Source: Verrucomicrobiaceae bacterium
Lineage (GTDB): Bacteria; Verrucomicrobiota; Verrucomicrobiae; Verrucomicrobiales; Akkermansiaceae
Assembly: GCA_003820635.1 (NCBI GenBank)
Contig: RPOS01000076.1
Span: forward strand, 1 to 14,327
Length of the DNA stretch: 14,327 bases
Direction: 5' to 3'
Within the stretch, counting starts at the first letter, position 1, and every line of letters starts with the position of its first letter. A program made the position numbers and the translations under genes. Below are positions 6,384 through 13,914 of this stretch, piece by piece. Under the pieces are notes generated by a model. The model saw only the letters and a program-made list of their open reading frames with translations. It searched no databases and was not told the origin of the DNA.

Positions 6384-7526
6384 ATGATTGGATGTCATTT
6401 GCCCAAATTTTCAGCGGTTGGATTCGCGTTTCTCCACCTGGCCTTTAGCGCACCCGGCATGGCCGCCGCCGAGCCCGGGACTGCGGTCCCCGCCAAAGTA
6501 ACCACCGTCGCGGCCGGCGCGTATCACAGCTTGTTCCTCGAAAAAAACGGAACCTTGTGGGCGTCCGGACGCAACAACTACGGTCAGCTCGGGGATGGCG
6601 GGTCGCGTGACCGGTCCAGCGCGGTCCGAATCGATACCGGGGTTGCAGCCGTGGCCGCCGGTTCTTATCACACCCTTGTTCTGAAACGCGATGGCAGCCT
6701 TTGGGGGACCGGACACAATGGCTGGGGCCAGCTCGGTGACGGCCGCTCACGTCACCGCCAGTCAGCGGTGCGCATCGCCGACGGTGTGCAATCGATGGCC
6801 GCAGGTTACGCCCACAGCCTCTTCGTCAAACGGGATGGCAGCCTGTGGGCCGTCGGTCGCAACACCCATGGCCAACTGGGCGACGGCACCACGCGGCACC
6901 GCAGTCGGCCGGTCCGGGTTGCCGAAGGCGTCCGGGCGGTCGCCGCAGGCGACGATCACTCGCTGTTTCTCACGCGTGACGGCCGGCTCTTCGCCATGGG
7001 CGACGGATGTCACGGCCAGCTTGGCATTGGACGTGCAAGAGAGGAGGCGGTTCCCGTCGAGGTTATGCCAAATGTGCGCGCGATCGCGGCGGGTGGCGGG
7101 CACAGTGTGGTTCTCCGCATCGATGGCACCGTATGGACTACAGGCAAGAACTGGTATGGCCAGTTGGGCGATGGGGGGCGGCGCAATCGCAACACGTTTG
7201 CGCAAATCGCCAAAGGGGCGAAGGAGGTTTCCGCTGGAAGCATCCACACGCTGTTTGTCCTGCGGGATGGCACGCTCATGGGTGCCGGGTGTGGCAATCA
7301 CGGTCAGTTGGGAGGCGGACGCAGACAGAATATCCGAAACCCGCAGGCTATTTTCAATGCAACCAGTTCCGCCGCAGCTGGCAGGAAATTCACCCTCATT
7401 TCGGGCAGCGACGGCTCGGTCTGGGCGGTGGGTTTCCCGAAATACGGACAGTTTCCGAATACCGGGCGTCAGCGCATCCTCACACCGGTGCGGATCTTCT
7501 CCGCGCCGCCCGCGGCCTACCGTTGA
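6384..7526 (+). CDS. Secreted RCC1-repeat beta-propeller protein
   Basis: The 380-residue protein begins with a signal peptide (about residues 1-28, ending GMAAA), then consists almost wholly of seven RCC1 repeats of about 48 residues. Each follows the pattern VxAVAAGxxHSLxLxxDGxLWxxGxNxxGQLGDG, and seven repeats are enough to close one seven-bladed propeller. The seventh is the most degenerate (GQFPNTG in place of GQLGDG). Bacterial RCC1 proteins are mostly uncharacterised and usually serve as protein-binding scaffolds. The classic eukaryotic role in Ran exchange is not implied. The loops between blades are rich in Arg and His (DGRSRHRQ, DGTTRHRSR). The ATG is preceded directly by GCTGAGG, too close for a normal Shine-Dalgarno. 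It ends 21 bases before the convergent barrel gene, and no terminator hairpin is seen between them. Confidence 0.9.
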   Translation: MIGCHLPKFSAVGFAFLHLAFSAPGMAAAEPGTAVPAKVTTVAAGAYHSLFLEKNGTLWASGRNNYGQLGDGGSRDRSSAVRIDTGVAAVAAGSYHTLVLKRDGSLWGTGHNGWGQLGDGRSRHRQSAVRIADGVQSMAAGYAHSLFVKRDGSLWAVGRNTHGQLGDGTTRHRSRPVRVAEGVRAVAAGDDHSLFLTRDGRLFAMGDGCHGQLGIGRAREEAVPVEVMPNVRAIAAGGGHSVVLRIDGTVWTTGKNWYGQLGDGGRRNRNTFAQIAKGAKEVSAGSIHTLFVLRDGTLMGAGCGNHGQLGGGRRQNIRNPQAIFNATSSAAAGRKFTLISGSDGSVWAVGFPKYGQFPNTGRQRILTPVRIFSAPPAAYR

Positions 7527-7547
7527 AGGCGGTCGGAAGGTTTTACT

Positions 7548-8321
7548 TCAGAAGCGGAACTCAAGGCCGAGCAGCGGGCCGTGGTTGATCACATCCAGGG
7601 GACTGAATTCATCTGAGGTGTAGTCCACACCCAATGCACGGTAGCCGATGGCCACGGTTGCATGGTCCGTCATCCGGTAACCGAGGCCAAGGAATGCCTG
7701 CCAGATCAAGTCCGAACTGACACCGAAGCCGCCGATATCCGCGTTGTAACGCAGCACGAACCGCTCATTGAGATCGGCCTGGCCGCGGATTCCGATGATC
7801 GGGTCGGTCCATTGATCGCTGCGACCACTTTGGATTTGCGTGTTGTTCAGCAGGAAGGCGGTGGCACCCGCATCAAAGTCCGTGATGCGCGCGCCGGCGA
7901 ACACATCCATCGCATAGCCATCGGTTTGAATGACACGATAACCCACGCTCGAGGTGAGGACCCACTGGGTGTATCCGTAGCTGATCCTGTCGATGGGGAA
8001 AGGCCCGGCGGTTTCATTGGAAAAATCCCCGTAAACGAAGTCAGCGGTCAGGGTCCAGCGTCCGTATCCGGCTTCGGCAAGGAACATGTAGGCCATGTCC
8101 AGCTTGTCCAGCGTGTCGGAGAAGGAGATATCGACCGGTGCGGTGAACGGGCCCACTCCCATATCGCCGTCGATGGCGATCAACCATGCATAGGGCGCAA
8201 AGCGGAAGCTCCAGCCCGACTCCGCAGGAGCGGACATGGCGTCAGGCATGGCAAGAGTGCCGGCATGAAGACCGGTGGCTGCGAGCAACGAGGCGATGAT
8301 GGGGGTTCTTGGTGTGATCAT
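7548..8321 (-). CDS. Outer-membrane beta-barrel protein
   Basis: The 257-residue protein starts at ATG 8321, which places a signal peptide at the N-terminus (MITPRTPIIASLLAATGLHA, cleavage near residue 20). The frame extends upstream to 8429, but that part overlaps the preceding gene and lacks export features. The mature part has alternating amphipathic strands: WSFRFAPYAWLIAIDGDMGV, a FSDTLDKLDMAYMFLAEAGYGRW segment typical of a broad family of bacterial outer-membrane proteins, YTQWVLTSSVGYR, FVLRYNADIGGFG and AFLGLGYR. It ends in LGLEFRF with a terminal Phe, the usual signal for the BAM assembly machinery. No enzymatic motif is visible; it may be a structural or small-channel protein. It is the last gene of the probable operon. 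Confidence 0.8.
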   Translation of the reverse strand: MITPRTPIIASLLAATGLHAGTLAMPDAMSAPAESGWSFRFAPYAWLIAIDGDMGVGPFTAPVDISFSDTLDKLDMAYMFLAEAGYGRWTLTADFVYGDFSNETAGPFPIDRISYGYTQWVLTSSVGYRVIQTDGYAMDVFAGARITDFDAGATAFLLNNTQIQSGRSDQWTDPIIGIRGQADLNERFVLRYNADIGGFGVSSDLIWQAFLGLGYRMTDHATVAIGYRALGVDYTSDEFSPLDVINHGPLLGLEFRF

Positions 8322-8379
8322 GATGGTCAGGTGGATGTTATTTGGAAGATCTTGAGTGGAAGGGATGCCGGCGGAATGT

Positions 8380-8922
8380 TCAAGCAATGGCAGAGCGGGG
8401 AGAAAAACCCAGCGCCAACTGGGCGGCACCCTTGCAGAGCAGGTTGATGCCGAAGAAAATCCCCAAAACCGTGAAACTCGACGACGGCCAGCGCAGGTAG
8501 ATCAGAATGCCCAGGATCAGGGCGGCAACCCCGTTGACCAGGCTCCAGGCCCAGCCCGGAGTGGGCCGCAATTTCAGGGACGCGAGAATCACGAACACGC
8601 CCTCGACCATCAGATAGATGGCAAAAGCGATGGTGATGACGAGCGCGCTCTGCTTGAGACAGTAGAGCAAGGCGATACCGGCCGCGATCCGGATCAACCC
8701 TGAGAGGATTTCCAGCAGGCGGTAGCCCTGGTGTTTTCCGACCAATGCCATCCCGAGGGAAAAGACACCGCTTGCGAGGATGAAAAACGCGAGGGCTTTC
8801 ACAACCACGACGGTGAAAAACACAGGCAGCGCCATGGCCGCGAAGCCCGTAAGGATGAACAGGATGCCGCTGGCAATCAGCCAACCGCGGCTCATGCCGC
8901 ATGATTTGTTGTTCGTGCTCAT
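8380..8922 (-). CDS. HdeD-like (DUF308) inner-membrane protein
   Basis: The 180-residue protein is almost entirely membrane-embedded, with six predicted helices at about residues 14-33, 36-58, 68-86, 90-110, 122-142 and 148-170. The arrangement of three helix pairs with small residues (GWLIASGILFILTGFAAM, EILSGLIRIAAGIALL, WSLVNGVAALILGILI) and a RW after the fifth helix is typical of the HdeD/DUF308 family. In E. coli HdeD is linked to acid resistance, but its molecular job is unknown. The start ATG 8922 has no Shine-Dalgarno; repeated CCAT units lie before it. It is 82 bases downstream of the SYLF gene and 58 bases upstream of the barrel gene. Confidence 0.87.
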   Translation of the reverse strand: MSTNNKSCGMSRGWLIASGILFILTGFAAMALPVFFTVVVVKALAFFILASGVFSLGMALVGKHQGYRLLEILSGLIRIAAGIALLYCLKQSALVITIAFAIYLMVEGVFVILASLKLRPTPGWAWSLVNGVAALILGILIYLRWPSSSFTVLGIFFGINLLCKGAAQLALGFSPRSAIA

Positions 8923-9004
8923 AATGGATGGATGGTTTGGTCGAGTGGAAACCAGGGTTGAAACTGCGCCACCAGCATGGCCGCAGGCTCATGTGGAATC
9001 GGAT

Positions 9005-9589
9005 TCAACGCCCTGGATTGATGCGCGTGATTTTGGTGCCTTGCAGCCCGAGGCCGGCCATCAGGCCGCGTTGGTCGAAGAAGAATGCATAGGTGCCGCT
9101 GTTGATGGTGGTGGTGGACAGGTTGCCGGCCATGCCGCGATCGACGACGACGAGGCTCGGGCTGCCACCGAGTTCCCAGCCGCCGGAGCGGTTGAGATTG
9201 CGGACGGCGGCGTCATCCATGAGGAAGAGCGCATAGCCGAATTTTTGGATGCCAGCTTGCAAGCCCCAGGAAGCGGAGGCTGTCTGGTAAAACCCACCGA
9301 CGCTGCCGTCGCGGCGGAGCATCGCTCCATTTCCAGCTTGCCCGCCGACCATAAAGCCGGCCCGGGTGACGGACGGGAAGACGAGCACGGCTCTCGCCTT
9401 TGCGCCGAGCGCCCTGGCGCTGTGGTTCTGGGAGTAAAGCGAGGCGAGTGCCTCTCGTGAATCGCGTGAAATCTGCGAGGCGCTGGCATTCGCTGCGTTG
9501 GTGCGGGTGACGGGATCGTTGGTGGCGCAACCCGGCGCGAAGGCAAGAACGGCGGCGATGATGGCGAGTTTGGGCAATGTGGTATTCAT
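9005..9589 (-). CDS. SYLF/Ysc84-domain lipoprotein
   Basis: The 194-residue protein has a short signal peptide ending in a lipobox-like FAPGC with C21, so it is probably a lipoprotein. The rest fits the SYLF (Ysc84 actin-binding) domain: SREALASLYSQN, then ARAVLVFPSVTRAGFMVGGQAGNGAML, YQTASASWGLQAGIQKFGYALFLMDD, GGSPSLVVVDRGM and a closing TYAFFFDQRGLMAGLGLQGTKI. SYLF domains in eukaryotes bind lipids. Bacterial members are exported proteins of unclear role, probably in envelope lipid contact. The length is normal for a bacterial member. The start ATG 9589 is 25 bases after the preceding gene and lacks a Shine-Dalgarno. Confidence 0.9.
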   Translation of the reverse strand: MNTTLPKLAIIAAVLAFAPGCATNDPVTRTNAANASASQISRDSREALASLYSQNHSARALGAKARAVLVFPSVTRAGFMVGGQAGNGAMLRRDGSVGGFYQTASASWGLQAGIQKFGYALFLMDDAAVRNLNRSGGWELGGSPSLVVVDRGMAGNLSTTTINSGTYAFFFDQRGLMAGLGLQGTKITRINPGR

Positions 9590-9614
9590 GTTAATGGTAG
9601 GTTTGATGTTTTTG

Positions 9615-10439
9615 TTAGCGAGGCCAGAGGAAGGTGATGTTGAAACGAAGTCCCCAATCAGGGCCGTTGTCCGGCGTCTCGGCGTAGTAACGGCCTCCGA
9701 GCTGGAATTGGATTAACGAACCGCCGATTTTCACAAGCTGGGCCACGCCGAGATTGAGGGGCACAGTCCACTGCTCGTTTTCCCAATCGTATGTGGATTC
9801 CGAATTGAGGCTGAAGGTGGTATGAGTGCCCGTGGTATAGGTCAGGAAGGGTTGAAGCAGGGTGGCGCTCACGTCCTGGCGGGCGTCATCCCCCGCATAC
9901 GACCAGATGTGGTTGGCAAGCATGCCCATGGTCCAGCCGTTGAACTGCCTCAGCGCGACGGCGGTCGGGCCGGCACCCCATTTTTCGGTGCCGAGCAGCT
10001 CGTCAGTGGCGGTGGGCAGGAGCAAGGCGGGCCCCGCACCCCAGATCAGGCCGCCCGGGCCCGGGGCCTGGGGCGAAAAGAAGAAACTCTGCACGGTGTC
10101 GCTGAGACCGGACTGGCTGGTGGTGCCGAAGATGTCCTCCTGATAGACATAGGGTAGGATCGTGCGCGAAATCAGGTTCCAATTCTCGTTGAGTGTAAAC
10201 GGGATCACCGGCTGGATGTTGATCCGGTATTGAAAACCATCGCCATCGGGTCCCCCGCCCCAATCGAAGTTGTTCTGCAACGGCAGGCTGATGAGCGAGG
10301 CAACCGGATTTGCGAGTTGCATGGCCACATCATAGGACTCCGGGTCTGCGGTCTCCTCGGCGCGGAGATGTTGGGCGCTGAACGCGAGAACCGCAGCGGC
10401 AAGGGCGATTGGAGCTTTGTGAGATCGGTTTGGTTTCAT
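9615..10439 (-). CDS. MetA-pathway-type outer-membrane transporter
   Basis: The 274-residue protein starts at ATG 10439 with a signal peptide (MKPNRSHKAP..., cleavage near LRA at residue 27). An ATG at 10460 would add seven residues before it. The mature part resembles the Phenol_MetA_deg family of outer-membrane channels: ANPVASLISLPLQNNFDWG, then RINIQPVIPFTLNENWNLISRTILPYVYQ, GLSDTVQSFFFSP, WGAGPALLLPTAT, GAGPTAVALRQ, FTLNSE-like strands and a final PDWGLRFNITFLWPR. Members are annotated as transporters because some sit in aromatic-degradation clusters; the substrate here is unknown. It lies 31 bases after the alkyl-sulfatase-like gene, which makes uptake or export of a hydrophobic substrate or product a reasonable guess. 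Confidence 0.85.
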   Translation of the reverse strand: MKPNRSHKAPIALAAAVLAFSAQHLRAEETADPESYDVAMQLANPVASLISLPLQNNFDWGGGPDGDGFQYRINIQPVIPFTLNENWNLISRTILPYVYQEDIFGTTSQSGLSDTVQSFFFSPQAPGPGGLIWGAGPALLLPTATDELLGTEKWGAGPTAVALRQFNGWTMGMLANHIWSYAGDDARQDVSATLLQPFLTYTTGTHTTFSLNSESTYDWENEQWTVPLNLGVAQLVKIGGSLIQFQLGGRYYAETPDNGPDWGLRFNITFLWPR

Positions 10440-10470
10440 TGTGATGTTAATAGATTTCAAAGGTATTGGG

Positions 10471-12390
10471 TCACTGTTCGCTTTCTCCTCGAATCGTGTC
10501 CTGTAACTTATCCAGCTTCCGGGCTGCGTCCTGCTCTGGCAGTGGAGGATTCAGCATCAGATGGCTGCGGTCCAGCAGGCTGTCCAGCTCGGCCAGCGGC
10601 CCGTCGGCGAACGGCTTCCGCCCCAAAACAAACTCCGCCAACTTTTGTCGAGACAGATTGAGATGCCCTTCGGCCTTGGCATCGGTGTTCGTGATCACCA
10701 GCACGCTGTTGCGCAGTTCAAGGCGCTTAATCTGCGGATCGCCCTCGACGGTGATCGTGAACGCGAGCCGCTTGCCTTCCGCTTTACGCGGATCCACAAG
10801 GAAGCGGGCGAACTGCAGGTTCTCGTCGAGGGACGCGGCGCCCAATTGATCGAGGTTTGGCGTGCCGACGAATGCGCGAATCACGTCCAGTGTCATCGGT
10901 TGTCCGTTCACAAGCAACTTGCCCTCGATCTGGAGCGCTTCCGTGAGGTAAAACCCGCGCGCATTTGCGGAAGTGGTGCGTTGCCCGAGTGCGCGCGACG
11001 CGGTGGACCGGACCGCTCTCGCTTCGGCATCCTGCGGATCCAGCCGCAGCAGCATGGTCGTGAGTTTCAGGCTCCAGCGCCAGTTATCGAGTCCGCCTGC
11101 AGCGGCGGCATCGCGTGCGGCTTTCAGGACGACACCCGGACCTCCCATCATGTCAATGGTCCGTGCGGACTCCTCGCGCAGGGACAGCGGATTGATCTCG
11201 TAAACGTCGCCGTCGAACCAGCCGCTCGTGCCGTTCCAGATCTGACGGACGTGGCTCTCCACCTGACCATAAGCTTCGCGGCCCTCGCGCAGATGGCGGG
11301 GCATGTAGAGGGCCTCGGCCGCCTCCCTCGCGTCCATGCCCCGGGCCATCAGGCGCAGGGTCTGGTCGTGGATGAGTTGCACCTGGTCGACCGACCGCTC
11401 GATCGCCTCATACACCACTTTTTCGCCCTTCAGCGTGGGCCCATGGATGTCCAGCAGGATCTCGGCGTTCCTCGATTCGACCCAGCGTGCATCGTTCAGG
11501 AAGACCTGCGGATCGCGGAAGGCTCCGCCCCGCAGGGTGTAGATGTTAAAGACAGCCCCCGTCACCATCATGTTCGTCATCACCAGACGGTGGCGCGGAA
11601 AATAGAACGCGACGCTGTCGGAGGTGTCCGTGCGGTTGGGAGCCACCTGCACCGTCTCGCCCGCAACCACAACGTCCAGAACTTTTCCATTCTCGAAAAG
11701 CCTGGTCGGAGGCTGATAGCTCGACACGGCCAGCAGCTTTTCCGGGAAAAACCTCATCAGATTCGGAAACGCGTCCGGACCCTCCAGTGGATGAAAGACT
11801 CCGAACTGCGCGATCGCGCGCGCCTGGTAGAACCCGCTCTTGATGCTCACGCCTTTCGATGCATTGCGGTTGCGTTCGAGAAACTCGTGGCCCCAGACCT
11901 CGGCGCCCTCGTCAAGCCACGCGCCCGTGCCATCGGCATAGTGCCAGTGCGTGAGCAGGATGGCCGCCACCTTGATCTTTTGGCCGAGGGTCTGCTCGAG
12001 CATCGCCCGCATCTCGCCCGCGACACGGGTGGAGTCGCCCGTGTCCACGATGATCCAACCGTCCGGAGCCTTGATGGCGTAGCTGCTCGCGATCCCCCAA
12101 CCCCGGAGGGCGTAAATGTCGTCGGCCACCTTCTCGGCGACCTTCGTCTCCGTGAGGCCCCACAGCGCGTTGGCATCGAGGGCCGTGCGCGTCGTCACTG
12201 ACCCGTTCGGTCCGGTGACGGTTTCGCGGGTCAATGACGGACTGTGCCAGGAGTCATCGCCCGGGGATGCCGACGGGACCTGACCCTCTGCGGCGAAGGC
12301 ATGGTTTTCGCCAAGCAGAAGCCCTGCACCGATGGCCGGGATGGATTGGACGAAACGTCGTCTGGTGGTGCTGGTTTGATTGGGATTCAT
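10471..12390 (-). CDS. Tat-exported alkyl-sulfatase-like metallo-beta-lactamase-fold protein with altered metal motif
   Basis: The 639-residue protein starts at ATG 12390, giving a Tat signal (TRRRFVQSIPAIGAGLLLG). Its layout matches SdsA1-type alkyl sulfatases, which hydrolyse sulfate esters of long-chain alcohols such as SDS. These have a beta-lactamase-fold domain (about 90-330), a dimerisation domain carrying QLIHDQTLRLMARGMDAREAAEAL, and a C-terminal SCP2-like lipid-binding domain (about 510-625). YTLRGGAFRDPQVF and SGWFDGDVYEINPL are family hallmarks. The usual THxHxDH motif is here THWHYADG: H148 and H150 are kept, A152 replaces the Asp, and D153 replaces the His. Where relatives have glutamates (TEAPAE-like and AEN-like segments) this protein has TDTSDS (255-260) and TNMM (N273). 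H316 in DIHGP is kept. It may bind metal differently, act on another substrate, or be inactive. The gene follows the DUF1254 gene by 23 bases. Confidence 0.88.
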   Translation of the reverse strand: MNPNQTSTTRRRFVQSIPAIGAGLLLGENHAFAAEGQVPSASPGDDSWHSPSLTRETVTGPNGSVTTRTALDANALWGLTETKVAEKVADDIYALRGWGIASSYAIKAPDGWIIVDTGDSTRVAGEMRAMLEQTLGQKIKVAAILLTHWHYADGTGAWLDEGAEVWGHEFLERNRNASKGVSIKSGFYQARAIAQFGVFHPLEGPDAFPNLMRFFPEKLLAVSSYQPPTRLFENGKVLDVVVAGETVQVAPNRTDTSDSVAFYFPRHRLVMTNMMVTGAVFNIYTLRGGAFRDPQVFLNDARWVESRNAEILLDIHGPTLKGEKVVYEAIERSVDQVQLIHDQTLRLMARGMDAREAAEALYMPRHLREGREAYGQVESHVRQIWNGTSGWFDGDVYEINPLSLREESARTIDMMGGPGVVLKAARDAAAAGGLDNWRWSLKLTTMLLRLDPQDAEARAVRSTASRALGQRTTSANARGFYLTEALQIEGKLLVNGQPMTLDVIRAFVGTPNLDQLGAASLDENLQFARFLVDPRKAEGKRLAFTITVEGDPQIKRLELRNSVLVITNTDAKAEGHLNLSRQKLAEFVLGRKPFADGPLAELDSLLDRSHLMLNPPLPEQDAARKLDKLQDTIRGESEQ

Positions 12391-12413
12391 TTTATCGTGG
12401 GGTTGGGCTGGAG

Positions 12414-13886
12414 TTATCTGATTTCCTTGATGTTGCCCATCTTCCATGAGCGGTCGAAAAAGGCTTTGCTGGGGGAATACCAGCGGAAGTAGGCGAAGAA
12501 GCCCTTTTTCGGATTGGTCTGGATCCAGTTGGCGTCGGGGACACCGTCGGGTTTTGTGGGGGAGAAGACGAGGCGCACCGATCCGTCGGCGTTCTTGACG
12601 AGTTTCTGGCGGCTGTTGACCTCGGTTTTGCCCTGCGGGTTCACGATCATGCAGCGCGTGTCGTTGTCGTAGAGGACGACCGACCAGAAGTTCAGCATCG
12701 GCACATCCTTCGGCACGACCAGTTCATAGGCCTTCGCGCCGTCGAGCCACTTGCCGGCGTCGTCCTTGTAGGCGGCGAGGTATTGGATGCCGGCATCGAC
12801 GAGGTTCATGGTGCTGGCTTCGGTGACCGTGATGGCCTCGTAGGTGTAGGCGGTCCGCGCATCGATCTCCATGTGGGTCTTCGCCATCTGGTCGAGCGGG
12901 CTTTGCATGAACAGGATGAACTGCCACTGGGACTTCGGATCGTCCGTCCAGTGCTTGACGGGATTCGGCTTCAGGAAGCTGTTGCCCATGGCCCAGGTTT
13001 CCCCAACCAATGCTGCTTCCTCCAGCATCTTCTTCTGGGCTGCGGTTGGATTGAAGGGCTTGCCCTTTTCGATGCCCAGGTTCTTGAGCCCCTGGAGCAC
13101 GGCCATGTCGCGCTCTTCCAGTGGATTGAGATCGATGGACTGGTGGACTACCTTCCAATACTCCAGCCCCCGGGGGTGGTGGCCCTCCCAGTCCCGGTTC
13201 GGCGCTTCGAAGATCCGGATGGCGGACTCTTTGCCCAGGCCGTGAATCTTGTGGGCGTTGAGAATGCGCTGCCCCTCCACCGGATCCGGCGTCAGGATGC
13301 GGGTGCCGATGAGGATCGTGCTGGTCTTCGACGTGACCACGAAGTCCGCCCCGTGGTTCTCCGGGACTTTCGTGCCGTCCAGCACGATCAGGAACTTGCC
13401 GCCCTTGCCGCGGTCCGGGCCGACCATGCCGGTATCAGAGACGGTCCGCTGCCAGAGGTCGTTGATTCCGCCGCCGGTCGGCCCGGGGGGAACCTCATAC
13501 ATCAGGAGACCGCCGGTGTCGCTCAGCTCCGCGAAGGTGATGACATAGGTTGTCGTGTCGTTAGCCGTGATGATCGGCAGCTTCTGTTCGGTGGTCCGGT
13601 AAACGATCAGGTCGCCCGCCTTGCCGCCGAGCGGGCCGAAGTGCGCGTTGCGCCACTGCATGATGGCGACCGCCGGCACGAAGTGGATGTAGGCCTGGAC
13701 CGCGCGCTGGTAATCGATTTCCTCCCGAACGCGCGTGACGGTCTCGTCGGTGGGATAGCCGTTGGCTTCGAAATCGAGAATGCCGGAGCGGGTCTCGTGA
13801 CGAGTGGATTCCTGGGCATTGGCAAGGGGGATGCACGCGGCAAGCGCGCAGCACGAGGCGATGACGAGATAAGTTGTGCGTTCCAT
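12414..13886 (-). CDS. Exported DUF1254/DUF1214 protein
   Basis: The 490-residue protein starts at ATG 13886, preceded by CAGG about nine bases upstream, one of the few Shine-Dalgarno-like sites here. The signal peptide contains LAAC (C18), a good lipobox, but also ANA-Q (residue 24), so it is either a lipoprotein or cleaved by signal peptidase I. The DUF1254 domain lies at about 40-170 (YQRAVQAYIHFVPAVAIMQWRNAHFG, then ITANDTTTYVITFAEL and a catalytic-looking GKFLIVLDG). The DUF1214 domain is at about 385-485 (LNFWSVVLYDNDTRCMIVNP, then PDANWIQTNPKKGFFAYFRWYSPSK). The pair is widespread and its function is unknown. The gene is 28 bases from the upstream partial gene and 23 bases from the sulfatase-like gene, so all three are likely co-transcribed. 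Confidence 0.92.
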   Translation of the reverse strand: MERTTYLVIASCCALAACIPLANAQESTRHETRSGILDFEANGYPTDETVTRVREEIDYQRAVQAYIHFVPAVAIMQWRNAHFGPLGGKAGDLIVYRTTEQKLPIITANDTTTYVITFAELSDTGGLLMYEVPPGPTGGGINDLWQRTVSDTGMVGPDRGKGGKFLIVLDGTKVPENHGADFVVTSKTSTILIGTRILTPDPVEGQRILNAHKIHGLGKESAIRIFEAPNRDWEGHHPRGLEYWKVVHQSIDLNPLEERDMAVLQGLKNLGIEKGKPFNPTAAQKKMLEEAALVGETWAMGNSFLKPNPVKHWTDDPKSQWQFILFMQSPLDQMAKTHMEIDARTAYTYEAITVTEASTMNLVDAGIQYLAAYKDDAGKWLDGAKAYELVVPKDVPMLNFWSVVLYDNDTRCMIVNPQGKTEVNSRQKLVKNADGSVRLVFSPTKPDGVPDANWIQTNPKKGFFAYFRWYSPSKAFFDRSWKMGNIKEIR

Positions 13887-13914
13887 ATGATTACCTGACT
13901 GTTTCACAAGCCTG

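Noticed and set aside
6510..7490. Periodic repeats about 145 bases apart, considered as a DNA repeat array
   Set aside because: They are the coding repeats of the RCC1 blades, diverged at DNA level, not a CRISPR or tandem non-coding array.
10561..12201. Long plus-strand open frame opposite the sulfatase-like gene
   Set aside because: The minus-strand frame carries a Tat signal and clear family motifs; the opposite frame is a GC-bias shadow.
12783..13898. Plus-strand open frame opposite the DUF1254/DUF1214 gene
   Set aside because: The minus-strand product matches known domains and has a signal peptide and a plausible ribosome site; the opposite frame has neither.
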